From Incurvaria masculella (lineage: Eukaryota > Arthropoda > Insecta > Lepidoptera > Incurvariidae): 64,000 nucleotides of DNA. The stretch lies in contig OX335652.1 in the NCBI GenBank assembly GCA_946894095.1, forward strand, positions 16,825,001 through 16,889,000, in the 5' to 3' direction. Of the stretch, positions 56,241-64,000 are shown in pieces. A model generated the notes under the pieces. It was given only the letters and a program-made list of their open reading frames with translations. It searched no databases and was not told the DNA's origin. Made by a program: the position numbers and the translations under genes. Every line of letters begins with the position of its first letter. Positions within the stretch are counted from its first letter, which is position 1.

Positions 56241-56480
56241 CTTCGTTGCCCCGGAGTTACGTCTGACAGCCCGGCTCGTCAAACGGTAACTGGCGGGCGT
56301 CGGCTGCGAAGATTGTAGGTGTGGGTAGGTTCGGGCTGCCTCGTGGATACCGGTAGGTTGTCAATTTGCTGCACCATAGACATATAGGGCTCCGTGCACA
56401 CATAACTAACGGAGTCAGCTGGTGCCACTGTGACGTGTGTGCCCTTCGGTCTATGCTGAGCAAGAAGCGGGGCAACAAAG

Positions 56481-56526
56481 TGGCCCTGACGATCCTTCCG
56501 TCGTGGGGGGCGAAACATGTCGGCCA
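56481..56526 (+). ncRNA. hammerhead ribozyme candidate, plus strand
   Basis: TGGCC (56481-56485), CTGACGA (56486-56492), stem II CCTTCC with GGGGGG (two G-U pairs), GAAAC (56512-56516), ATGTC, GGCCA (56522-56526). Predicted cleavage after C56521. Stem II is weaker than in the minus copy. Confidence 0.6.
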
Positions 56527-56637
56527 AGCACGGCATTGCACACCGGAAAACCGTAAGTTTTCAAAACATTAAGTACGTCCCTTATTCCAAGAAATGTGAT
56601 ATGTATGTATAATTGACCGAAAAGCAATTTCACATTA

Positions 56638-56740
56638 ATATATTCGTAAAGTAGTTATTTTCACAGGAATCTTTCTTTAATTAATGTGACCTTGCTTCAC
56701 GGTCGATTATACATACATATATATCACATTCCATGAATAA
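56638..56740 (+). mobile_element. SINE-2 tail fragment
   Basis: TATATTCGTAAAGTAGTTAT to TTCACGGTCGATTATACATA, nearly the same as 32810-32905, without the head. Confidence 0.65.
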
Positions 56741-56852
56741 TAAAGTATTGGAAGCAATTTCTGGTGCTAAAGTCAGCAAAAGGTAATATTATTTTCGAAG
56801 ATGGTAAATAAAACAATGACACATTCATTTGCGCTGATAGTTTTATTTAACA

Positions 56853-57668
56853 ACTAGCGGCCCGTCCCGGCTTTGCACAGGCATAATAACATTTAAAAAA
56901 ATATTATTTTGACACAATGATACACAAATAAACCCTTTTTACGTAAAGTTCCTACATTGAAATATTTGAAATAAAAAAACTTAGATATTATTATTACATG
57001 ATTATTAGATATTAGAGAAATAATAAATTCAAAGTGCTATAGAGAGAACCGCGGCCTCCGACGCACTATTTATAGGCACGTTCCCGCCGCCCCGGCCGGC
57101 CGGTACCGCCGCAAACGCTACGTCCCGCAATTTTTTAATCTGTAATATCTTAAAAAATATTCATTTAAATCACATGCTGTAAAGGGCCATATAGATCTAT
57201 ATTGAATCAACAATGTATTTAAGGTATTTAATTAGATAAGGATTAATGCTGTATTGGTTAAAATCGCTTCGAAAATTAGCCATTATTTGTCGTAAAAAGT
57301 AAATGACAAAAAAAAATTATTGTGGGATATCCATAAGATATAGACATATACCATCGCGGAGTTTTCTGTAGACCTTTTCAATGTATACAATACTTAGTAC
57401 ATTATTTTGATAAATCTCGTAGGGTTCAGCCTGCGTTTGCAATGTAAGCGAAAAAACCAATTTTTACGACATCACATTGGAAACCTCAAAAATAACAGTA
57501 TTTCTCCGCTATTTATTTATTATACATATAAACCTTCCTCTTCAATCACTCTATCTATTAAAAAAACCGCATCAAAATCCGTTGCGTAGATTTAATGATT
57601 AAAAGCATACATAGGGATATAGGGATATAGGGACAGAGAAAGCGACTTTGTTTTATACTATGTAGTGA
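56853..57668 (+). repeat. retroposon-like repeat, cggcccgtcccggctttgcac type
   Basis: Starts ACTAGCGGCCCGTCCCGGCT and ends GACTTTGTTTTATACTATGT; ATCAAAATCCGTTGCGTAGA near 57566 is the usual 3' phrase of this group. Shares its start with 33736. A GC-rich insert sits at 57045-57130. Confidence 0.55.
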
Positions 57669-57944
57669 AGATCGCTCCGCCCAGTGAACATGAAAGGACA
57701 GAAGTAGTGATCCAAACTCATTCGTGTAGCGGCAGCTTAGCCACGAGTATGAGAAAAACGTCTGACTTTAGTTAGTTCGCTTACGAATTCGGGAAACGCG
57801 CAACATCGAACGTTCGTTACACTAAACAGCATCCTGCGAAGAACTTACGTGTCGTTGGAACTCGAGAAAGTCAGTAGAGTAAATTCTCAAATGCATGTAA
57901 AAGTGACCACGCCGCCCTCATACCATAGACAAAGGATAGTAAGG
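57669..57944. other. non-coding sequence, shared motifs with 28.1 kb
   Basis: AGTTCGCTTACGAATTCGGG (57769) and TTACGTGTCGTTGGAACTC (57843) resemble, in a different relative orientation, GAATTCGTAAGCGAACTGAC (28136) and TTACGTGTCGTTGATACTC (28099). No gene assigned. Confidence 0.35.
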
Positions 57945-58080
57945 ATAGACTGCTAACGTCATGCGACGTACAAAATTCGCCAAGCACTTGTTATTCTGGC
58001 TGGTACAATGACATTTCTAACCAGCGCCATCTCCCGTCACTGAACAAGAACTAATTACACCGTCATTAAACTAAGGCCCG
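57945..58080 (+). repeat. dispersed repeat, copy 2
   Basis: Partner of 30185..30318: GCTAACGTCATGCGACGTAC, AGCGCCATCTCCCGTCACTG, ACACCGTCATTAAAC. Confidence 0.55.
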
Positions 58081-58539
58081 AGTGCACGACACCTAGTACA
58101 ATGTTATCCGTTATGATTACATTTAACGATGATGGGACAGCTAACCGCCTATCATATGAAATTGAGTTGTCAAAGTTAGCTTGCCAGAACACAAATATTC
58201 CCTTGAAACAATCGGCAAAAATGTTTGCTGTGTGGTAACTCTCAGCACCGCCTGACATAGTACTGTCCTTCTCCCACAGTATATAATCAGAAATGGACAG
58301 GGACAATTAAAGCACCATCTAGCGTCAACCATTCGTACTAATATAATATAATAATAATATAATAATATAATATTATAATAATAAATAAAACCAAACAGTT
58401 GCTCTTGGAGCCGCGGAGTGGCGCTGCTAGCGCCCAATATGTGGGCCTGTTATCAGCTGTTGGTAGCACCACAGATTACATATATTTGGCGCCGAAATTT
58501 TTAATCTGTGTTTTAATGCAACAACGCCAGTGCCAGGCA
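58081..58539. repeat. non-coding sequence with an AAT-rich microsatellite
   Basis: 58340-58388 is a run of TAATA/AATAATA. Otherwise nothing recognised; the overlapping minus frames at 58055-58437 have no motif. Confidence 0.5.
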
Positions 58540-58929
58540 TTATAAGGTCCGAAAGTTCGAAATTTTCGCACATTTTATGCAATAATTTTGGTGGTTTATT
58601 ACGCAATGATAAAGTAAGAAAATCTTAAAAAGATTAGTCATGCGACATAGCTAATTTAATCAAAATTTATAATCTATTCGGTTTTTGTTTGATTTTTGAC
58701 TACAGCGGTCGTGGTTTACTTTTAGCTATAAGTAGTTTTGAAATAAACATTTTCGGAAATCTTACCAAATCATACACTATGCACATTATCTTTTTTGTGG
58801 ACATGTTGCATCTCCCTGATCAAGGAGCCTGTCTTTTTTCTTTGAAACAGAGAAGGTCCCAGAGCACAACAGCACGGTTTTGTACAGTGCCCGCGAATGA
58901 GTTAGTCCCGCCGGGTTTGGCCACCTTAA
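58540..58929 (+). mobile_element. TTAA MITE, family B, copy 5, left end missing
   Basis: Begins within the family at ATAAGGTCCGAAAGTTCG and runs to the right end CCGGGTTTGGCCACC plus TTAA (58926-58929). Confidence 0.8.
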
Positions 58930-59339
58930 TAGCGACGTTTGCCTATTATGTATGGTCCAATAAGACTACAAAAACGTAAAAAATAGTGACTTTTGATACT
59001 ATGAAATATTATGTAATCGTAACTTTGACGAAGATCAATGGGTCTGCAGTGATTACGATTAGCGGTTAATATCAGCGATCAACGTAATGTTTAAGTTTTT
59101 TGCAACGCAATGACTCATAAATCAGACTTTAATCGTACGTTGCGGTGATGTTGACGTGTACGACCGTACGTGCAGCCGGGCCTAAGTTGATTTCCCAATT
59201 TTGCCTAGATGGTTGTTGAAAATGTTACATTTAGGAACTATAAATTAAGTAATTCCCTTGTAAATAATAAACATCATTGATACTCATTGGTTTTATTGAA
59301 TGTATTCTGAAATGTGAATTGCAACGCCATCTGTGAACT
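58930..59339. other. 3' flank of the P450 gene
   Basis: No recognised feature besides the candidate poly(A) signals of the P450 gene at the right edge. Confidence 0.4.
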
Positions 59340-59345
59340 TTTATT
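59340..59345 (-). terminator. candidate poly(A) signal of the P450 gene
   Basis: TTTATT on the plus strand is AATAAA on the minus strand, about 125 bp downstream of the stop at 59469. A second AATAAA lies at 59292-59297. Which is used cannot be told. Confidence 0.5.
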
Positions 59346-59468
59346 ATCCCTATTTTACACTCGTATGATATTAGCAATCTCCTACTATTAAGTCATGCCC
59401 ATGCAACCGAGTTTATGTTGCTACTACTGCCCTTTCACGCTCGCCGTTTCCACCGCCGGCAGTAATGT

Positions 59469-59641
59469 CTACGTGGTCGGCGCGGGCTTGAGCTGGAGCC
59501 ACATCCCCGCTTCCGGGGTGACCATATTGAAGCCAGCCTTCAGCTTCATGGGCACGGGCGTCTTCTTGCCCACGCAGAACTCGAACTTGTCCAGCAGTTT
59601 GGCGAGAGCGACGCGCGACTGCATCATGCCGAAACGCTGAC
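59469..59641 (-). CDS. cytochrome P450 (CYP3 clan, CYP6-like), last exon
   Basis: Minus strand. After a 3' splice site TGCAG at 59642, the exon starts with the last two bases of the heme-loop Gly codon (phase 1) and encodes QRFGMMQSRVALAKLLDKFE (helix L after the heme Cys). The final beta strands follow, ending MWLQLKPAPTT and the stop TAG (59471-59469). It has 57 codons including stop and is much more GC-rich than the intron. Joining to 62447..62698 keeps the frame and gives the C-terminus expected of an insect CYP6-type enzyme: an ER-anchored, heme-thiolate monooxygenase using electrons from P450 reductase, often acting on plant toxins, insecticides or hormones. The substrate cannot be inferred. 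No frame damage is seen in the part visible. Confidence 0.9.
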
Positions 59642-59662
59642 CTGCAATTTTGGAAGTGACAC

Positions 59663-59748
59663 ACTAGTTATCGCGCATTTGGCGGATGAGAGCTAGACGG
59701 GAAAAAGTGTCCGAGAGAAACTTTTGCTCTCCGTCAACCCTTATTCCC
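59663..59748 (+). repeat. direct repeat flanking a SINE, left copy
   Basis: ACTAGTTATCGCGCATTTGG to TCAACCCTTATTCCC; the right copy is 60126-60201. Confidence 0.85.
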
Positions 59749-60125
59749 CTCTCGTAGCCTAGTGGCGCGGAGACTGGCATAGCGTACCAGACGCCTGGGT
59801 TCAATTTCGACATGCGCCACTGTCTTTCTCTTTCCGAGTTCGATGAGTGCATTTCGTCACGAATGCGAGCTGCTCCATGGTTCGGAATCCATGTAAAACT
59901 TTAGGTCCCATTCCCCTTCTAGGTGGTTGGGTTTAACCCCGTCCGGGTTGGTACCATCGCATTGGATGAAAATATTGGATGCAAAATTGTCCGTGTTTTC
60001 TCCAGTTCAATGTAGGGAAGGTCCTGGCATGGCACCTAATTCCTTCGGGTATGTGGTGTATTGGGCTAATATCATAACGGTAGTTGCGTGGTATTAGCCA
60101 TCCATGTCAGGTCGCATAAAAAAAA
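59749..60125 (+). mobile_element. tRNA-derived SINE in the P450 intron
   Basis: A box TAGCCTAGTGG, B box GGGTTCAATTTC (altered), linker, shared body with two short deletions near 59975 and 60003, and tail GGTATTAGCCATCCATGTCA plus A-run. Confidence 0.9.
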
Positions 60126-60201
60126 CTAGTTATCGCACATTAGGCGGATGAGAGTTAGACGGGAAAAAGTGTCCCTGTCCGAGACGTCAACCAATATTCC
60201 C
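60126..60201 (+). repeat. direct repeat flanking a SINE, right copy
   Basis: ACTAGTTATCGCACATTAGG, GGATGAGAGTTAGACGGG, AAAAAGTGTCCC and CGTCAACCAATATTCCC correspond in order to the left copy, with several substitutions and a small indel. Confidence 0.85.
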
Positions 60202-61048
60202 TTTTATTAGCGTTTTAAATAAAATCTAAACGCTTATTTTCTTTCCCAAAGAATCTCTACTTTCCCATCCTCATTCATACATTCATTTTAGGGCTGATTT
60301 TTCAATAGTCTCAGAAACAGCCAGATAACTATTCGACGGATTTATTGAATTTTAAGAATAGGTTTTTCTTGTTTAGCTTTTTTTATTTCAAATCTATTTC
60401 AGTATCTAGATATATTACTAACTTGATTTCGGCATTTTTCGGCAAATTTATAGGCAATAAAATGTATTCTTTGTAATTTACTATTCATAATATTATGTTC
60501 ATAAAACGCATAAAACCTTTTTTATCACATAAAAAACGGTCAATCTTATCTTAAATATCTCTCCACTTATTGCCAATAAAACTGTCCTAAGAACGCTGTT
60601 ACGGACTTTATTTCACACAAATTCAAGAGTCAACGAAATGAATCCATAATTTAAATTCTTCGATGTCTTATGGTTCAGTGTCGATTAGAATGTTTCAAGT
60701 TACTTTAATTAAGTTCTCTGTCCATCCGAAATTCAAAGTTGGGCTTAGTTATTACTTCTCATTTTACAGCGACACAAATTTCCGTCAATGTTAATAGCAA
60801 TAAATATCAAGACGCTCCATTCGTAAACAACTCACGAAATATTATTGCAGAAACATAATTAGAAAATACATTCTAGTTATCTGACTTTCACATTATATAC
60901 ACAGAGCACTAACCAATTGTAACAAAAATATTTCTCTTCTGAATACCATCGTTCTTTGTTTCTGAGTGGTCAGTCCGAGTTCTCACCTAAATAGGCGTTC
61001 ACGGAACTTCAAAGTTAAGGACAAACGTCAAAATCCATACAAGTTTTT

Positions 61049-61660
61049 AACCGACTTCAAAAAAAGGAGGAGGTTATCAATTCGTCTGTATGGTTTTTTT
61101 TTTTTTGTTTTTATTTATGTTTGTTACCTCATAACTTTTTCCTGGGTGAACCGATTTTAATGATTATTTTTTTAATTGATAGCTAGTGCTTCCCAAGTGG
61201 TCCTATTTTAATTTGGTTAAGTTCTGACAATGATATCCATCAGAAAATCATAAAAGTCTTAAATTTGTATTAAGATGTGCGCGACAAATGGACGAATAAC
61301 TCAATATAACGCCAACCGATTTCGGTGATTCTTTTTTTATTGGAAAGGACGTGTACAAATTAGTAAGTGTACTTCAGATTCACTAAACATTAAGAAATAA
61401 AAAAAAAATTTACAAAAAAAATAACCGACTTCAAAGAAAAAGCACTAAAAAGTAAAAAAGAATGTTCATTTTTGTAGTTACGATTTCTGTTATTTTTTGA
61501 GTCGGTGTCAGCCAAGGTTAGGTTAGGTTAGGTTAGGTTAAGTTCTCTTGATTGGCGCAGCGCGTGCCCGGCTGCCGCCGACTCAAAAAATAACAGAAAT
61601 CGTAACTACAAAAATGAACATTATTTTTTACTTTTTAGTGCTTTTTCTTTGAAGTCGGTT
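61049..61660 (+). mobile_element. accgacttcaaa MITE (family E), long form, nested
   Basis: AACCGACTTCAAAAAAAGG to TTGAAGTCGGTT, 612 bp, the same architecture as 50855..51463. Confidence 0.85.
61425..61658. repeat. hairpin with (TTAGG)n loop, copy 2
   Basis: Arms 61425-61513 and 61570-61658; the loop contains GGTTAGGTTAGGTTAGGTTA and the GGCGCAGCGCGTGCCC end, as at 51228..51461. Confidence 0.9.
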
Positions 61661-62113
61661 ATTTTTTTTGTTAAATTTTTTTTTATACTTAAAATTACAT
61701 AATATCTACATATGTGGTTTTACTTTTTCAAGCTGTCAAAGGCAAACTCGAACAAGACTTCAGATTTGTATGAAAACGCGAAGTCGGCTGCGAGTAAGCT
61801 GTCAAATCAAACTCGCACTCGCAAATGTTAGTTTCCTTAACGCCCACTGCGCGTGCTCTTCAATTTCTCCATACATTTGAAAACACCAGCTGATTGGTTT
61901 GGCGCAAACGCCATTTTCAATGACAAGTGGGACTAGAGGCTCTGCTCCCTAGCAATGGTTTATTTTTTTCCCATTTGTTCATGGAGGTGAAGAAATAACA
62001 TTTTAAGGGAGATTAAATAAATAGGAATGATATTTATATAATACCGGAAGTAAAAGCTAAACCGTTTCCAAAATAGATGCAAAATTATTGTTGTACTTCA
62101 AATATTTTTGTAT

Positions 62114-62428
62114 GCAACCTGACATGGATGGCTAATACCACACATCTACCGTTATGATATTAGCCCAATACACCACATTCCCGAAGGAATTAAGTGCAAT
62201 GCCAAGACCATCCTACAGCTACACTGAACTGGACGTGTATTCTTGGCATTCAGTCATTGCGGATTCAGTAGAGTTAACAGTAATGTCAAAATTACTGTTT
62301 ACTCTACTGAATCCGCAATGACTGAATGCCAAGAATACACGCCCTGGATGGAAAACACGGACAAATTTGCATTGTCGCTTCAACCATTGTTTCATCCGAT
62401 CCGGTGGTACCAACCCGGGCGGGTTAAC
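62114..62428 (-). mobile_element. SINE (tail and body), split by a hairpin
   Basis: Minus strand body CGCCCGGGTTGGTACCACCG through the tail (CAACCTGACATGGATGGCTA at the plus left end). The head is missing; it stops 20 bp before the P450 exon donor. The hairpin 62234-62343 interrupts CCATCCAG/TTCAGTGTAGC. Confidence 0.85.
62234..62341. mobile_element. 108-nt nearly perfect hairpin, 5-bp target duplication
   Basis: Arms 62234-62284 and 62291-62341 match at 50 of 51 positions around the loop GTCAAA. Ends are CGTGTATTCTTGGC and GCCAAGAATACACG. CTGGA occurs on both sides (62229-62233 and 62344-62348) but once in other SINE copies, so the hairpin is an insertion with a 5-bp duplication. Overlapping frames on both strands read through it symmetrically and are not genes. 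Confidence 0.9.
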
Positions 62429-62446
62429 TAGCGTTACAACACTCAC

Positions 62447-62698
62447 CAATACAAACTCTTGGACCCTGTCCAAAAGGCAAGTGTATTTTGTTGAGATTCG
62501 GATGCCTCCTCTCCGCCGTGTATCGGTCGGGGTCAAATTTCTCCGGGTCCGGGAAGAATTCCGGGTCCATCTGCATTCCTATTATGGGCATAAACACCAT
62601 CGTGCCCTTCTCAACCGTCAGTTCTGAGTCAGGCATCTTGTACGGGGCGGTGCATTTTCGGAAAAGCATCGGAAGCGGCGGGTACATTCGGAGGGTCT
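62447..62698 (-). CDS. cytochrome P450 (CYP3 clan, CYP6-like), penultimate exon
   Basis: Minus strand. Acceptor TTTTTCAG ends at 62699. The exon starts with the last two bases of the Glu codon of the ExxR motif, read E-TLR with MYPP following. It goes on through substrate-recognition site 5 (KMPDSELTVEKGTMVFMP), the PERF-type motif (FDPDRY) and the heme-binding loop FGQGPRVCIG, whose Cys ligates the iron. The donor G/GTGAGT at 62447/62446 splits the loop Gly (phase 1). 83 whole codons. Intron positions within the ExxR Glu and the heme loop are both phase 1. The substrate-recognition sites 1-4, I-helix and membrane anchor lie beyond the window. No damage is visible. Confidence 0.92.
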
Positions 62699-63897
62699 CT
62701 GAAAAACAAAAAAAAAACTGATGTCACATGTTTTGTCAAAATTGCCTTGAAGATATCTTTAGTAATTAATCGATGATTTGCTTTTCTTATCATTAGAGCT
62801 GTCTTATCGACCAGGAGGCCAATTCTTGCGCTAATTAGCTTACATACGGAATGCACTACCCTGAATCATGACTGAATCAGTGAATAACTTCCGAATTTAT
62901 GTGCATTTATGACTCGTTTATGAAAATTTAAAAGTCATTGTTTATTAGCGCTGAATTTGGAAAGACATGGAAACGTTATTGCCACTCATTCCATGCGGCG
63001 TTGCAATTAATTACCAGAATACCGAAATCAAAATGCCGTTCTTTGCTTAGGTATATGTATTGGCACACTCTTAAGAGGTACGTTAGTCAAGCTAAAACTG
63101 GGTAGGCATGCAATATGACATAGCATGTAAAATAAAGTTATACAGTTTTAAATTCACATTAAAAAATGTATATAAACGCATTGTAAAAAAAAATACCCTT
63201 ATACACTGTTTGGACATTTAAATTTAATTTAACATACATAATAACCATTTTAATGTCTAATAAATTTATACAGTTTTAAATTCACACTAAAAATATAAAA
63301 TAATTTCATTTAAAAAACCAAGTAATTTCAAAGTGAATCCCTCCTTATTTATCAATTCGAAATTCCCAGAATTGGTCTCCCGATGCCCGGTCTATACGAG
63401 GCTAGTTTTTAAAAAATAGGATAGCAAGCTAGCTGTCCCGTGCCCTATCCTGGATTACCAAACTCTAGAGATGTTTACACGATGCTAGGAAAATGGAATC
63501 CAGTATAGACACATAAACATTCCGTCCCTACATAACAGCCGATCGGATAAAAGAAAATAAGGGTTAAGATATTGATATTATGATTATTATTTTTTATCTA
63601 AATTGTACTGTAATTGTTTTCTTTCTTGTTTTAATGTAACTTTGTGTATTTTTTCCTCAAACATTGCCACACCTACGTCTAGGTAACATTTTCCAAACAG
63701 AGTTATTCATTGTACCATTAGGTTCTTTGTGTACACTGCACTAAAATGTATATGTAATAAAATATTTTGAATTTTAAATTTACTAGATTTACCGGCCACA
63801 CGAAGCTAGTATACAAACCAGGATTGTAAAATCAGGTGTGGGCGCACTACTAGCCCAAATAATAAAACCCTACCCTATTAAAGTATCCTAATTTGAG
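62699..63897 (-). other. upstream P450 intron (partial), no exon seen
   Basis: AT-rich; no P450 exon (I-helix AGxxT, helix C WxxxR) is recognisable on the minus strand, so this intron is at least 1.3 kb. 63360-63780 looks like non-LTR 3' UTR sequence but I cannot place it. Confidence 0.6.
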
Positions 63898-64000
63898 TTT
63901 TTTTATGTAACTGTACATGGATGGCTTATACTAAACTGACCGTCAGATATTAGCCTAACACAAACATATGGGAACTAGTCTTCCTTCCTTATTTTGCTAC
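63898..64000 (-). mobile_element. SINE tail, runs off the window
   Basis: TTTTTTTATGTAACTGTACA then TGGATGGCTTATACTAAAC and GATATTAGCCTAACACA: same tail variant as 38630..38745. Confidence 0.75.

Larger units (their letters stand above)
56122..56570. mobile_element. Penelope-like element remnant with inverted ends
   Basis: Flanked by a 15-bp duplication AAGTACGTCCCTTAT (56107-56121 and 56571-56585). The ends are inverted: GTTTTGAAAACTTACGGTTT (56152) and AAACCGTAAGTTTTCAAAAC-type sequence (56548), extending inward to about 56241 and 56475. Each arm has a hammerhead-ribozyme candidate. The interior minus frame ends in THTYNLRSRRPPVTV. Opposed terminal repeats carrying minimal hammerheads and a variable-length target duplication are known of Penelope-like elements. 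The reverse transcriptase/GIY-YIG core is missing here. Confidence 0.65.
60966..61946. mobile_element. MITE family C, copy 2, interrupted by MITE E
   Basis: Left part GAGTGGTCAGTCCGAGTTCT (60964-61048) and right part TCAAGCTGTCAAAGGCAAAC to GACAAGTGGGACTAGAGG (61715-61940) together match 12919..13281. Confidence 0.75.
59642..62446 (-). other. P450 intron, 2.8 kb, filled with mobile elements
   Basis: Donor GTGAGT at 62446-62441 and acceptor TGCAG at 59646-59642. Contains, in plus coordinates, an 80-bp direct repeat pair around a SINE (59663-60201), unassigned AT-rich sequence (60202-60965), MITE C split by MITE E (60966-61946), and a SINE split by a hairpin (62114-62428). The SINE at 59749 is antisense to the gene; the one at 62114 is in sense. 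Confidence 0.85.

Noticed and set aside
59413..59664. 83-codon minus frame over the last P450 exon
   Set aside because: Wrong frame; the frame that continues the heme loop ends at 59469 and matches the P450 C-terminus.
62219..62536. 105-codon minus frame across the hairpin and P450 exon
   Set aside because: It reads the hairpin arms symmetrically and lies out of frame with the P450 exon.

Overview
The window looks like intergenic and intronic DNA of a moth or butterfly (Lepidoptera). The grounds are AT-rich sequence, insect telomere-type TTAGG tracts, and dense families of tRNA-derived SINEs, RTE-type LINEs, TTAA-flanked MITEs and the accgacttcaaa and accggccaag repeats that recur in lepidopteran genomes. 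No host gene lies complete inside it. Order and species cannot be fixed from sequence alone.

The only host gene I can defend is a microsomal cytochrome P450 of the CYP3 clan (CYP6-like) on the minus strand. Its last two coding exons are at 62447..62698 (second half of the E-x-x-R helix through the heme Cys loop) and 59469..59641 (C-terminus and stop). The upstream exons lie beyond base 64000. The 2.8-kb intron between them holds a SINE between 80-bp direct repeats, a MITE nested in another MITE with a TTAGG-bearing hairpin, and a SINE split by a nearly perfect 108-nt hairpin.

Region by region: 1-5 kb has a TTAA MITE, a GC-rich island with a TATA promoter-like site and an acidic interrupted ORF, and abutting inverted-repeat elements. 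5-15 kb has more MITEs, SINEs with 5S-rRNA-derived and with tRNA-derived heads that share one body, a mariner-type transposase relic, a solo LTR and a LINE relic with a nuclease-like domain. 19.1-26.7 kb is a 7.6-kb imperfect palindrome. Both arms carry an RTE-type reverse transcriptase relic, and the left arm was later hit by a 960-bp miniature LTR element and a 177-bp element; the right arm preserves both empty sites. 26.7-36 kb is a LINE tail with a 5' foldback, SINEs and MITEs. 36-49 kb is SINE/LINE mosaics, several accggccaag/(GACG)n repeats and a Jockey-like LINE interrupted by a MITE. 50-59 kb has a MITE with an interstitial TTAGG hairpin, a foldback with many copies of a GACGTTCTG motif, and a Penelope-like relic with two opposed hammerhead-ribozyme candidates.

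The genes do not form a pathway. The interest is in the layering of elements, which lets insertion order be read from target-site duplications and empty sites. No CRISPR, operon, genuine tRNA or rRNA gene, or virus was recognised.
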